Shown here one piece after another: positions 34,950 to 44,227 of a DNA stretch of 64,000 bases; within the stretch, counting starts at the first letter, position 1, and each line of letters opens with the position of its first letter. This stretch comes from Bacteroidota bacterium. Its GTDB lineage: Bacteria > Bacteroidota > Bacteroidia > Chitinophagales > LD1. The position numbers and the translations under genes are program-made. The notes under the pieces were generated by a model, which saw only the letters and a program-made list of their open reading frames with translations, was not told the origin of the DNA and ran no database searches. The stretch covers positions 30,358-94,357 of the forward strand of contig JAFDYQ010000015.1 in assembly GCA_018267365.1 (NCBI GenBank). Direction: 5' to 3'.

Positions 34950-35948
34950 CTACCAGCGGATCAATGTACTCGCCCACATAAAGCCGCTGCCAAAGGCCGC
35001 CAGGCACACCAGGTCTCCCTCTTTGATACGGCCCTCCTCCCATGCCTCAGTGAGTGCGATAGGTATAGAGCCGGCTGTAGTGTTGCCGTATTTATGAATG
35101 TTTGAGACTACCTGATCGTCACGCAGGCCGAGTTCCTTTTGCACTGCCTGTGTGATGCGGGCATTAGCCTGGTGAGGTACGAAGATGTCTATGTCTGATT
35201 CTTTCAGGTTATTGGCTGTCAGCGCCTCACGTATCACCTCAGGGAAATAACGCACCGCATGCTGGAAAACCATTTTGCCATTCATGTAGGGTAGCAGAGA
35301 GCCATCGTCCAGCATGTCATGAGTGATACGCTGCTTACGCTTGCTGCCTATGTGCTCTACCATCAGTTCCTCGGCATGAGTGCCATCAGAGTGCAGGTGT
35401 GTAGAGAGGATACCTTTGCCGGCCTTATCATGCGCCTCCAGCAATAGTGCTCCTGCACCATCGCCAAAGATCACTGCCATATTGCGGCCCCGGTCACTGA
35501 TCTCCATCACATTAGACTGGATCTCTGAGCCGATCACCAGTACTTTTTTAGCAAAGCCGGTACGTATGTACTGATCTGCCAGCGAGAGTGCATATACGAA
35601 GCCACCACACTGCTGCCGGATATCAAAGCATGGGATCTGCCTCAGACCCAGCTCCCGCTGCACCAGCACACCGCAGCCGGGAAAGTAATAATCCGGGCTC
35701 AGTGTGGCAAAAACCACCATGTCTATCTCCTCCGGTTTGCAGCCAGCGCGCTCCATAGCGATACGGGCTGCCTTGGCACCCATATTGGAGACTGTGTCTA
35801 CACCTTCTTTGAAAAACCTACGCTCGTGTATACCCGTGCGCTCTATGATCCACTCATCTGAGGTGTCCATCTGAGCAGCGAGGTCTGCATTGGTCACGAC
35901 TGTCTCAGGCACATAGAATCCCAGGCCTGTCACTTTGCTATAAGGCAT
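34950..35948 (-). CDS. fabH: 3-oxoacyl-[acyl-carrier-protein] synthase III
   Basis: This condensing enzyme starts fatty-acid synthesis from acetyl-CoA (or branched acyl-CoA) and malonyl-ACP. The 332-residue protein carries the complete Cys-His-Asn triad: C114 in RQQCGGFVYAL, PHQANARI and YGNTTAGSIP. The active-site context RQQC (rather than RAAC) is common among Bacteroidota paralogues, so a role in a specialised lipid or aryl-polyene-type pathway is possible, though no such genes adjoin it. It is co-transcribed behind the YHS lipoprotein. Confidence 0.9.
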   Translation of the reverse strand: MPYSKVTGLGFYVPETVVTNADLAAQMDTSDEWIIERTGIHERRFFKEGVDTVSNMGAKAARIAMERAGCKPEEIDMVVFATLSPDYYFPGCGVLVQRELGLRQIPCFDIRQQCGGFVYALSLADQYIRTGFAKKVLVIGSEIQSNVMEISDRGRNMAVIFGDGAGALLLEAHDKAGKGILSTHLHSDGTHAEELMVEHIGSKRKQRITHDMLDDGSLLPYMNGKMVFQHAVRYFPEVIREALTANNLKESDIDIFVPHQANARITQAVQKELGLRDDQVVSNIHKYGNTTAGSIPIALTEAWEEGRIKEGDLVCLAAFGSGFMWASTLIRW

Positions 35949-35951
35949 GGA

Positions 35952-36242
35952 TTACTTTTGCGTGAGATATTTAGAAGGCTCCTTTTTGAATTCATCCTTA
36001 CACTCTGTGCTGCAGAAGCCATAGGTTTTGCCGTCATAGACAGCCGTGTCAGCTATACCGCCATCCTTGATAGGCATACCGCAGACCAGGTCTTTTGGTG
36101 CGCCTAGTGCAGAGGCAGATATAGAGATACCTGACTGGGGCACCGGAGCGGATATCTCTTTGGCCGGAGCATTTTCCTTATTGCCACAGGCGCTCATGAT
36201 CAGGCCTGCTGCGCAGAATACGAGTACGTGGAGTGCTTTCAT
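35952..36242 (-). CDS. YHS-domain lipoprotein
   Basis: This small lipoprotein (lipobox IMSAC after a short signal MKALHVLVFCAAGL) has 96 residues in all. The C-terminal half is a YHS domain: VCGMPIKDG and FCSTECKDEFKKEPSKYL carry the metal-binding Cys residues common to heavy-metal-handling proteins. Copper or another soft metal is a plausible ligand. The start at 36242 gives a well-formed signal peptide; the earlier in-frame start at 36269 does not. It precedes fabH by three bases. Confidence 0.82.
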   Translation of the reverse strand: MKALHVLVFCAAGLIMSACGNKENAPAKEISAPVPQSGISISASALGAPKDLVCGMPIKDGGIADTAVYDGKTYGFCSTECKDEFKKEPSKYLTQK

Positions 36243-36294
36243 TTTATCTTCTGGTTTTATTATTTGCAATGGAGCATTTCATGAGTTTCAAAGT

Positions 36295-36324
36295 CAAAAC
36301 TACAATAAAATCTATATCACCAAA
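36295..36324 (-). promoter_or_regulatory. Promoter of the YHS-fabH operon
   Basis: On the minus strand, TTTG (36324-36321) and TAGTTTTG (36302-36295, exact -7 match) are 18 bases apart, about 50 bases before the YHS ATG. A TAATTTTG -7-like box for the divergent nfu gene lies at 36365-36372. Confidence 0.5.
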
Positions 36325-36391
36325 AGTATAGCAGGCCTAGCTACGCAATGCCGATAGTTTGGAGTAATTTTGCAGCCTGATTTTATACATA

Positions 36392-36988
36392 ATGAGTACA
36401 CCTACAGTCATAGAAATATATACCGAGAGCACGCCAAACCCTGATAGCCAGATGTTTGTGACCAATCTGCACCTTTTGCCAAATTACGTGGCAGATTTCA
36501 AGACTAAAGAGTCTGCAGGAAATTCAGAGCTGGCACAGCGCCTTTTTGAGATACCGTTTGTGAGTGGCGTTTTCATCTCCAATAACTTTGTGACCATCAC
36601 CAAGAAAGCGGACTATGAGTGGTATGAGATCACACCGGAGCTTCGCGAAGCGATCCGCTCTTTCATAGCCTCCGGCAAAGCTCCTGTTTCTAAAGCGCTC
36701 TTTGAGAAGGGCAATCCGGATCAGGCTACAGAGTCAAACAATAAGGGCAATGAAGCTGACCCGGAGACCAAGATCAAAGAACTGCTGGATAAATATGTAA
36801 AGCCGGCTGTAGAGGCAGATGGAGGTCACATAGCTTTCCGCTCTTTTAACGAAGGCATCGTCAATCTGGCTCTGCAGGGATCATGCAGTGGCTGTCCGTC
36901 TTCTTCTATTACCCTAAAGTCCGGTATCGAAGGCCTGCTCAAGCGCATGGTGCCCGAGGTAAAGGAGGTAGTAGCTATAGAGGAGTGA
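36392..36988 (+). CDS. Nfu/NifU-type iron-sulfur carrier protein
   Basis: The 198-residue protein has an N-terminal Nfu-N domain (YTESTPNPDSQMFVTNLHLL) and a C-terminal NifU-like domain (ADGGHIAFRSFNEGIVNLALQGSCSGCPSS) with the C-x2-C that binds a [4Fe-4S] cluster. It passes clusters to target enzymes. Domain order and length match Nfu1/NfuA-like carriers. It converges with the beta-lactamase-family gene, with no base between the stops. Confidence 0.92.
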   Translation: MSTPTVIEIYTESTPNPDSQMFVTNLHLLPNYVADFKTKESAGNSELAQRLFEIPFVSGVFISNNFVTITKKADYEWYEITPELREAIRSFIASGKAPVSKALFEKGNPDQATESNNKGNEADPETKIKELLDKYVKPAVEADGGHIAFRSFNEGIVNLALQGSCSGCPSSSITLKSGIEGLLKRMVPEVKEVVAIEE

Positions 36989-38179
36989 TTACTGCGCTGC
37001 GACTTCGTCTATCGTTTCTTCTTTCACGCCTTTCAGCATGTTCCATATAGGATCGGTCCAGTAGTTGGCCTGATTGAGCCTGTTGCTGAGGATGATGATC
37101 GTCGTGCCATCGCGCAGATTGCGGGCAAATACATTGTTATTGCCATGCCACCAGCCATTGTGATAGATGATGTTATTGCCATCGGCTTGTTTAGCCATTC
37201 TCCATCCATAGCCATAGTTGCGCGCATTGCAGTCAGGGAATGACACCCGCTCGAAGCTACGCGGTTTGTAGGCCTCAGACAGTGTTTCCTCAGATAGCAC
37301 TTTGGCAGTGCGTAGAGCGTTGTCCCATTTCAGCATATCCTCTACTGTAGAGAAGATGCCCTTGTCACCCACTGCACCGTCAAAGCATACATCACTCAGC
37401 TTGCGGCCATAGGCATCATGTGTGCGCGCATAGTCATGCTCAGTGGTGGAGTCTTCAAAGTCGAATACATAGCTATGGGTCATGCCCAGCGGAGCGAAGA
37501 TCGAGTCCTGTATGTATTTCTGAAATTTGATACCGCTGGCCTGCTGCACTATGGCTGCCAGGAGCGCATAATTTGAGTTGCTGTATTCAAAGCGAGTATC
37601 CGGTCGGAAAAGCAGGCGGGGTTTTTTATCACAGAAGATGTTCACTACATCCTGGTTGCTCATGTAGTGCTGGCGGTCTGTGATATAGCGATTGTCCATA
37701 TAGACATAGTCCGGGAGACCAGACCTGTGGTCCAGCAGCATCCGCACTGTGATACCATATGGGAAAGCCGGAAAAAACTGATTGATGGAGTCGTCCAGGG
37801 AGAGCTTACCGGCTTCTGCCAGTTTCAGCACGGCTGTAGCTGTGAATGTCTTGCTGACGGATGCAAGCTCAAAAGGCGTATTGGGGTCCAGCGGCTTGCG
37901 GGTAGCTATATCACTATATCCGAAGCTCTCCTCATAGATAGGATGCCCATTGTGGGCTACCAGCACCACGCCATTAAACTTCTCCGCTGTATGCCTGTGA
38001 TTGAAATATCGTGTCAGGAGAGAGTTGACTGTCAGTTCGGCATCAGTCAGGGGTACCGACAGCTCTTCAGGGGTTTCCTGGTTTGCCATGCTACCCGTCA
38101 CGACCCCTCCCGAGGAGCGGCCGATATGAGTCAGCGAAAATGTTAAAAAGGCCAGTAGCGCGTACTTCTTCCAGATCAT
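36989..38179 (-). CDS. Serine hydrolase of the beta-lactamase family
   Basis: This 396-residue exported protein has the class C beta-lactamase / D-Ala-D-Ala carboxypeptidase-like fold. The N-terminus is hydrophobic (YALLAFLTFSLTHIG). The SxxK motif lies in ELASVSKTFTA, the YSN motif in RFEYSNSNYALLA and the third motif in YHNGWWHG. Members act as peptidases or esterases; true beta-lactamase activity is not implied. It stands alone on the minus strand. Confidence 0.87.
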   Translation of the reverse strand: MIWKKYALLAFLTFSLTHIGRSSGGVVTGSMANQETPEELSVPLTDAELTVNSLLTRYFNHRHTAEKFNGVVLVAHNGHPIYEESFGYSDIATRKPLDPNTPFELASVSKTFTATAVLKLAEAGKLSLDDSINQFFPAFPYGITVRMLLDHRSGLPDYVYMDNRYITDRQHYMSNQDVVNIFCDKKPRLLFRPDTRFEYSNSNYALLAAIVQQASGIKFQKYIQDSIFAPLGMTHSYVFDFEDSTTEHDYARTHDAYGRKLSDVCFDGAVGDKGIFSTVEDMLKWDNALRTAKVLSEETLSEAYKPRSFERVSFPDCNARNYGYGWRMAKQADGNNIIYHNGWWHGNNNVFARNLRDGTTIIILSNRLNQANYWTDPIWNMLKGVKEETIDEVAAQ

Positions 38180-38299
38180 TCTATCAGCAGGGTTTGCCTC
38201 CTTTTTCGTAAAATTATGACTAATGTTACGATTCCGGGGGCGTTCATAATTTTCTCGATTTGTGGAAAATCGGAAAATATCCTGAAACCTGCAAAAATT

Positions 38300-39775
38300 T
38301 TAACTTTCCTCGCCCTCGAGCTCCTCAGATGCAAACATAGATCCGAAGAGATCCTTAAACTGCACACTGCGCTCCAGCATCGTCTTACCTATCTGAGAAT
38401 GTTCGGCTAATGCATGCAGTACAAACTCCATAGCCACGTATTTCTCGGCCGGATCTAGTGCCGGCATATGTGCCTGCACCAGCCGGGAGAGACCGTCTAC
38501 TGACTCCAGAGACTGCCGGTAGCTGACCTCATCAGCATTGAGCATCAGATCGAGGGATTCATTATTAGAAAACCAATCGAGGATGGTCTGATAGGGTGAG
38601 GGCGTTTTTTTCTTTTTGAGTTTAGACGGATCAGGAAAGAACTGGACGAAATAACTCCTGAGCGCCTTGCCGATCAGATGCTGCGCCACCCTGGCAGCAC
38701 CTTCCTGCTCGCCTTCGTAGACCAGTTCTATTTTGCCGTTGATAGCCGGCACTACACCCCATAGATCACCTATACGGGCCACAGTGCGGTGTTCATCATT
38801 CAGCAGCATACGGCGCTCGGCGGTAGAGGCCAGGTTCTCATATGCTGATATGGTCAGACGCGCACTCACGCCGCTCTTGGCATCTACGTACTCGCTCTGG
38901 CGGGCCTCATGGGCTACCTGCTCTATCAGGTCTTTGAGTATAGCTCCTATAGCTACAGTCTCTCGCTGGGACGAGGTGAGGCGTGCCTCCTGCTCCGTGA
39001 TCTGGCGGGAGAGCTGTATGGTCCTCGGGTAGTGTGTGAGTATCTGGCTGCCTATACGGTCCTTGAGCGGTGTCACGATACTACCGCGGTTGGTATAGTC
39101 TTCCGGATTGGCTGTAAAGATGAACTCAATATCCAGAGACAGCCGCAGCTTGAAGCCGCGTATCTGTATATCGCCTTCCTGCAGGATATTGAACAGGGCC
39201 ACCTGTATCCGTGCCTGCAGGTCGGGCAGCTCATTGATCACAAAGATGCAGCGATGGCTGCGCGGTATGATGCCAAAGTGTATCACGCGATCATCTGCAT
39301 AGCTGAGCTTCAGGTTTGCGGCTTTGATCGGATCTACATCTCCTATCAGGTCGGCTACAGATACATCGGGCGTGGCCAGTTTCTCTGCATAGCGCTCGCT
39401 GCGGTGCAGCCAGGATATGGGCGTATCGTCCCCCTTTTCTGCTATCAGGTCTTTGGCATAGCGGCTGAGTGGTATCAGTGGATCTTCATTCAGTTCGCTG
39501 CCGGTGATCACAGGGATGTATTCATCCAGCAGTTCAGTCATCTGTCGCGCTATGCGCGTCTTGGCCTGACCACGTAGGCCGAGGAGGTTGATATTATGGC
39601 GCGACAATATGGCACGCTCCAGGTCAGGTATCACGGTATCCTCATAGCCCAGTATGCCTTTGAAGACCGTTTCGCCTTTTCTGATCTTCGCTATCAGGTT
39701 ATCACGCAGTTCGTCTTTGATGCTTTTAGGTTGATAGCCGGATTTTTTTAGTTCACTTAATGTACTTGGTCTCAT
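38300..39775 (-). CDS. MoxR/magnesium-chelatase-like AAA ATPase
   Basis: This 491-residue AAA+ ATPase has the loop GLRGQAKTR (Walker A region, residues 66-74), CIFVINELPDL as the Walker B region with a conserved Glu, and an arginine-rich sensor segment. The MoxR/ChlI group works with von Willebrand A proteins as a chaperone or for metal insertion. A VWA gene lies one gene upstream, so the two probably form a functional pair. The C-terminal 150 residues are unassigned. Confidence 0.86.
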   Translation of the reverse strand: MRPSTLSELKKSGYQPKSIKDELRDNLIAKIRKGETVFKGILGYEDTVIPDLERAILSRHNINLLGLRGQAKTRIARQMTELLDEYIPVITGSELNEDPLIPLSRYAKDLIAEKGDDTPISWLHRSERYAEKLATPDVSVADLIGDVDPIKAANLKLSYADDRVIHFGIIPRSHRCIFVINELPDLQARIQVALFNILQEGDIQIRGFKLRLSLDIEFIFTANPEDYTNRGSIVTPLKDRIGSQILTHYPRTIQLSRQITEQEARLTSSQRETVAIGAILKDLIEQVAHEARQSEYVDAKSGVSARLTISAYENLASTAERRMLLNDEHRTVARIGDLWGVVPAINGKIELVYEGEQEGAARVAQHLIGKALRSYFVQFFPDPSKLKKKKTPSPYQTILDWFSNNESLDLMLNADEVSYRQSLESVDGLSRLVQAHMPALDPAEKYVAMEFVLHALAEHSQIGKTMLERSVQFKDLFGSMFASEELEGEES

Positions 39776-39839
39776 ATTTTGTGTTAATCTGTTAATCCGG
39801 AATACAGGTAATCGGGCAATTCAATTAGCCATATTCTTA

Positions 39840-40208
39840 TTAATTCTTTTCTTTTTGTTTTTTCAGCCAGTCGATATATCCATTTAGCAGGGATATGCAT
39901 CTTTTATGCTGTGCAAACAACGCTTCCAGCTGTTGTTCGTTCATGTATTCTTCATCATAGGCTGCATATAAATGATCTTTACACTCTTCTAATGATCCTC
40001 GGGACTGCCTGCAAAACTGGATATTCTCTTGATAGTGATACCTGCCATAGCCTTCTGCAATGTTAGCCGTCACAGATCTTGAAGCTCTTTTTAGCTGACT
40101 CATCAATAGATATTGTTCATGCTTAGGAAATGTTTTAGTAAGTGCTATAATTGCTATTCTAAATTTACGTGCTTCCTTCCACGCTTCTAAATCTTCAAAG
40201 CCTTTCAT
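39840..40208 (-). CDS. Four-helix-bundle protein (S23/TIGR02436 type)
   Basis: This 122-residue protein starts FEDLEAWKEARKF and contains SQLKRASRSVTANIAEGYGRYHYQENIQF, the pattern of the 23S rRNA intervening-sequence protein family, which forms small four-helix bundles. These genes occur both in rRNA insertions and scattered in Bacteroidota genomes; the role is unknown. Here it is set between the MoxR and VWA genes, in gaps of 64 and 98 bp. Confidence 0.88.
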   Translation of the reverse strand: MKGFEDLEAWKEARKFRIAIIALTKTFPKHEQYLLMSQLKRASRSVTANIAEGYGRYHYQENIQFCRQSRGSLEECKDHLYAAYDEEYMNEQQLEALFAQHKRCISLLNGYIDWLKKQKEKN

Positions 40209-40306
40209 TCAATGGTTCTTTTGTTGGTTATATCGATATTAAAACTCTCTCCTCAGATTTGTATTTCCTGATCCACAGCTTTCCTGTTTTCCCGATTTCC
40301 CTTTTC

Positions 40307-41401
40307 TCATCTTACTTTTCTCTTTTTATTCCTTTCAAAATCTTCAAATAAAAACTCTCCGAGGCCCTTCAGGCTGGTGTAAAAGGCCTTCCCGTTATTC
40401 GCCTCCGTAAACTCCTCTACAAAGCTCTGCAGATAAGGATCAGACGCGATCATAAAGGTGGTGATCGGTATCTTGAGCCGCCGCGCAGAGCGTGCGAGGT
40501 TGAGGCATTTGTTCACGATCTTACGGTCCAGGCCCCAGCTGTTTTTGTAATACTGGCCGTTTTCCTTCATGCAGCTCGGTTTGCCGTCTGTGATCATGAA
40601 TATCTGCTTATTAGGGTTCTTCCGTTTATGCAGCAGGTCCATGGCCAGCTCCAGTCCGGCAGGCGTATTAGTATGGTAGGGACCGACCTGCAGATAGGGC
40701 AGGTCTTTGATCTCTATCGGCCAGGCATCATCACCAAAGACGAGAATGTCTAACGTATCTTTGGGATACTTCTTCTTGATCAGTTCGGCCAGCGCCATTG
40801 CTACATTCTTGGCCGGGGTGATACGGTCCTCTCCATATAGTATCATGCTATGAGAGATGTCTATCATCAGCACGGTGCTGCTTTGTGATTTGTGCTCCTG
40901 CTCCCGCACCACGAGGTCATCTTCACTCATCATAAAATCCGAGATGCCATGATTGACCTGCGCATTTTTGAAAGACTCCAGCATGGCTATCTGCTCTATG
41001 GAGTCGCCAAATGTGAAAGACCGCAGATCACTACTCTGCTCATCTCCCTGTCCGGTAAGGCCCGTCTTGTGATTGCCGCGAGGGCTCTTCTTTAGTTTAC
41101 CGAAAATGCGGTCCAATGCGGATTCCCGTATAGATTGCTCTGTCTTGGCAGTCATAGACATTTGACCGGGCTGCTCCGGGTTGTTCTTGAGGTAGCCACG
41201 CTCGCGAAGGTCATTGATGAAATCTCCTATGCCATAGTCCGGATTGGTCAGCTTATACTCCTTATCCAGGTCCGTGAGCCAGCTCAGCGCCTCTGCTACA
41301 TCACCGCTGGTATAGGTCAGCAGTTGTTTGAGGATGTCAAACAACTTGTCAAATGGAGACTTGCCATCCGGGATATGTTTACTAAATCTATAACCGAGCA
41401 T
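40307..41401 (-). CDS. von Willebrand factor A domain protein of the MoxR system
   Basis: This 364-residue protein has a helical N-half and a C-terminal VWA domain. The metal-ion-dependent adhesion site is complete: D181-x-S-x-S (MIDISHSM), TNTPAG and ITDGKPS. It is the expected partner of the MoxR-like ATPase at 38300-39775; such pairs form AAA-VWA complexes related to metal chelatases. It lies seven bases after the thioredoxin-like gene, so the group is probably one operon. Confidence 0.85.
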   Translation of the reverse strand: MLGYRFSKHIPDGKSPFDKLFDILKQLLTYTSGDVAEALSWLTDLDKEYKLTNPDYGIGDFINDLRERGYLKNNPEQPGQMSMTAKTEQSIRESALDRIFGKLKKSPRGNHKTGLTGQGDEQSSDLRSFTFGDSIEQIAMLESFKNAQVNHGISDFMMSEDDLVVREQEHKSQSSTVLMIDISHSMILYGEDRITPAKNVAMALAELIKKKYPKDTLDILVFGDDAWPIEIKDLPYLQVGPYHTNTPAGLELAMDLLHKRKNPNKQIFMITDGKPSCMKENGQYYKNSWGLDRKIVNKCLNLARSARRLKIPITTFMIASDPYLQSFVEEFTEANNGKAFYTSLKGLGEFLFEDFERNKKRKVR

Positions 41402-41408
41402 GATCTGT

Positions 41409-42734
41409 TCATTTCAATGCGTCTTCAATATATTTTTCCAGCTTGTTCTTTGGCGCGAAGCGATGCAGGATTATCCCGTTTTTATCTATCAGCACCAGTG
41501 TAGGAGTGGAGCTGATGGCGTAGTCATTGCCTGCTGTGGGCTTGCCCTCTTCCGGGAATCCGGCCAGCACATTGGTCCATGGCAGAGAGTGCTCATGCAG
41601 GTATGACCGCCAGTGCTGCGGGCTTATATCCATACAGTACGCGTAAATGTCAAATCCCTTACTGTGGTATTTGTCATAGACCGCCTGTATATGGGGCATC
41701 TCCTCCGTGCAGTGACTACAACCGGGAGACCAGAAGAGCAATAACGTGCATCTGGAGCGCTGCACTACTTCTTTCAGCGAGCGGACTATGCCGCCTGTAT
41801 CAGGTTTGGCTACATCCTTATAGTTATTGCCCGGCATCACGGTCCTGATGTTGTGGATCTTGGCTGCCAGTACGGGATTGTTCAGCGCAGGTTCATTTTC
41901 ATCATAGTAGCGTATCAGCATGGCCAGCATTTTCTCCCTGGAGTGCCATAGCAGCCCATCAAAAAGCGATAGTGCAGTTTTATTGTAAATTTTTGGTTCC
42001 ACCCTGGCATGTGCCATCAGACCTCGGATGAAGGTCTCCTCACTGCTGAGTGTGCCCTCGATCAGAAAGTCAATGTAATTTACGATCATATCGTGATAGA
42101 CCGGCGTGGCCAGCAGCGATGGGTCCGCAAAAGGTACGCTATCAAAATAGTGCGCGCGAAACTCCGAGGTGGTGTTTTTGATATCCGCAGCTACAGTGGG
42201 CATACGCATAGTACACAGCACGTCGGCAGCATAAGTGCCGGGGTAGCGCTTGCGGATTTCATTCAGATCGTCCCGATAGTCTAGCAGCAGGTCATGCAGG
42301 TCCTGCTCACAGGCGGTACCCTCACACTGCCGAAAATGCCGCTCCATTTTACCATCATTCAGTTTCATCATTGCATAGAAGCGTTTGTAGGCTTCACTCT
42401 CTGCAGATGGAGATATCTGCATATCGGTCACCTCGTCACCTTTGATAGAAATGTCTATATTGATATCCTTGTCATGGGGAGAGAGCATCAGGTCATAAGA
42501 CGAACGTCCCAGTCTCACATTGTACAGTGCGGGTGCAGTGACCGGTACGTCTATGCTAAATGCCCCATCCTTTACTATAGCTGAGATATCCGCCATCTCT
42601 TCTTCGGCGTTGTGCATCACCACCATAGGGGGCATATTGCCGCCGCTGACTGTAAAACGGCCATGGACATGCACATCTGCTCCAAGCAGAATATAGGCCG
42701 TAAATGCTAAGAAAGACGTAAGAAAAATTTTCAT
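41409..42734 (-). CDS. Exported thioredoxin-like protein (DUF4369-type N-domain)
   Basis: This 441-residue protein is exported by a signal peptide (MKIFLTSFLAFTAYILLG). A beta-rich N-domain (residues about 20-110) resembles DUF4369, and a C-terminal thioredoxin fold (from about residue 320) has the active site SPGCSHCTEEMP and the cis-Pro loop ISSTPTLVLID. It is likely a periplasmic thiol-disulfide oxidoreductase of the TlpA/ResA kind. The middle helical part is unassigned. Confidence 0.83.
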   Translation of the reverse strand: MKIFLTSFLAFTAYILLGADVHVHGRFTVSGGNMPPMVVMHNAEEEMADISAIVKDGAFSIDVPVTAPALYNVRLGRSSYDLMLSPHDKDINIDISIKGDEVTDMQISPSAESEAYKRFYAMMKLNDGKMERHFRQCEGTACEQDLHDLLLDYRDDLNEIRKRYPGTYAADVLCTMRMPTVAADIKNTTSEFRAHYFDSVPFADPSLLATPVYHDMIVNYIDFLIEGTLSSEETFIRGLMAHARVEPKIYNKTALSLFDGLLWHSREKMLAMLIRYYDENEPALNNPVLAAKIHNIRTVMPGNNYKDVAKPDTGGIVRSLKEVVQRSRCTLLLFWSPGCSHCTEEMPHIQAVYDKYHSKGFDIYAYCMDISPQHWRSYLHEHSLPWTNVLAGFPEEGKPTAGNDYAISSTPTLVLIDKNGIILHRFAPKNKLEKYIEDALK

Positions 42735-42820
42735 ACTATGTACGTGTGTAGTAGGATAAAACTACCAAATAAATAACCGCCCGGAAGGCGATTTTGTTTT
42801 TTTGACAGAGTGGGTGAGAT

Positions 42821-43864
42821 CTACTTTGACTTCTTTGCTTTCGAGGTAGCTGCCGCTCCGGGCTGGGCCATGGCTGGCCTGGGCAGTTTTACTTTCAGTC
42901 CTAGCTCCTCGCCTATGCCTATGATAGAGCGATAGTTGAGCGGAAACTCCATAAAAACATGCATCATACTGAGCAGGAAGAGCACCTCCAGGCCGAGTAT
43001 ATAGTTATATGCGTATAGTCCCACACTGATCACCCAGAGTATACCTACTATCACGAGAGACCTCGCCGGTACTTTGTGCCATTTGATCACGGAGGTCTTG
43101 GAGAACCAGTTGAGATAATGATAGGTATAGGCAAAAGCGATGAATCGCATCACACTCTGCCCCGGCACGGAATGAAAAACAAAGTCTTCAAAACTTTTGA
43201 AGGTGCCGTGATCCATATTGAGCAGATGCGCAAAAGAGGCCACCAGCCCATCGAATCGTATACCGCTGATGCTGCGCTGCGCATAGGGGTGTACCTGATA
43301 CCAGGAGATAGTGGGATGATAGATAAAAAAACTGACACCGCATCCTATGAAGACCAATACGGAAAGCAAACCAAGCACACTTTTATTTTTCAATGCCCCA
43401 TAAATGATAAAGAGACCTGTAAAGATGAATACGTGGATAAGCGTAGGCAGGTACATACCAAAAGCCAACTGCGCTCCATGGGTGGAGCTGAGTATATAGC
43501 CACCTATCATAGCGCCCAGCACGAGTAGCAGCTTGTAAAACCAGCTCTCTAATATGACCATACCGAGCGCAGCCACAGCACACATAAATATAAGATTAGT
43601 AGACCAGCGGGCAGCTTCATCACCTTGTATATTGGTCACTACCATCAGGGTGAGCAGGACTGACAAAGGAATAAAAACCAGATAGTCCATCTTACCTGTA
43701 GCAAAATAGTCCCTCTTGTGTAGCCAGGATATTTCAGTGAGATAGTGCAACGGGCCGAGCACTGCGTAGGAAAAAAGGAATAGCTCAAAAGGCAATAGAT
43801 AGGCCGCTACGCATGATACGATCATGAGTACGATATTGGCTATATCTATAGTTTTGGTGTCCAT
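42821..43864 (-). CDS. Polytopic membrane protein of unknown function
   Basis: This 347-residue protein has about nine to ten hydrophobic helices. Histidines cluster in and near membrane helices: GPLHYLTEISWLHKRDYF near residue 40, THGAQLAFGMYLPTLIHVFIF near 130, YTYHYLNWF near 245 and MMHVFMEFPLNY near 300, which recalls metal-binding membrane enzymes such as Brp/Blh carotenoid oxygenases, but I cannot claim that family. A short Ala/Lys tail ends it. It lies two bases after the ybaB gene. Confidence 0.72.
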   Translation of the reverse strand: MDTKTIDIANIVLMIVSCVAAYLLPFELFLFSYAVLGPLHYLTEISWLHKRDYFATGKMDYLVFIPLSVLLTLMVVTNIQGDEAARWSTNLIFMCAVAALGMVILESWFYKLLLVLGAMIGGYILSSTHGAQLAFGMYLPTLIHVFIFTGLFIIYGALKNKSVLGLLSVLVFIGCGVSFFIYHPTISWYQVHPYAQRSISGIRFDGLVASFAHLLNMDHGTFKSFEDFVFHSVPGQSVMRFIAFAYTYHYLNWFSKTSVIKWHKVPARSLVIVGILWVISVGLYAYNYILGLEVLFLLSMMHVFMEFPLNYRSIIGIGEELGLKVKLPRPAMAQPGAAATSKAKKSK

Positions 43865-43866
43865 CG

Positions 43867-44151
43867 TTATCCTAGTCCGGGTATATTAGGCATTACGCCC
43901 TTCATTTCACTCTGCATAAGGTTGTCAGCTTTTGCGAGCGCTTCGTTCAGTACGTTCACCAGGTGGTCGCTCAGTTCACCATTATCCACTGTCTGCTTGA
44001 TGTGAATGTCAGTCACCTTACGATTGCCATTGACTGTTACTTTGACGTAGCTATTTTCCTCGGATACTGTGATCGTATCCAGGCGGTTTTTCACTTCGTC
44101 CATTTTAGATTTCAGCTCGTTGAGTTGCTTGAGTTGATCCAGAAAGCCCAT
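43867..44151 (-). CDS. YbaB/EbfC-family nucleoid-associated protein
   Basis: This 94-residue DNA-binding protein fits the YbaB family: a coiled-coil first helix (LDQLKQLNELKSKMDEVKNRL), a strand with VKVTVNGNRKVTDIHI and a C-terminal helix with a flexible Gly/Pro tail. Members form tweezer-like dimers on DNA and often sit next to dnaX-recR, which is not the case here. It is followed directly by the membrane-protein gene. Confidence 0.87.
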   Translation of the reverse strand: MGFLDQLKQLNELKSKMDEVKNRLDTITVSEENSYVKVTVNGNRKVTDIHIKQTVDNGELSDHLVNVLNEALAKADNLMQSEMKGVMPNIPGLG

Positions 44152-44227
44152 TCTTTAGTATTGAGTATTGCGTATTGAGATAAATTAATCCTTGTATTCC
44201 AGCCACCTGGCAACCGCCAACAGGTTT

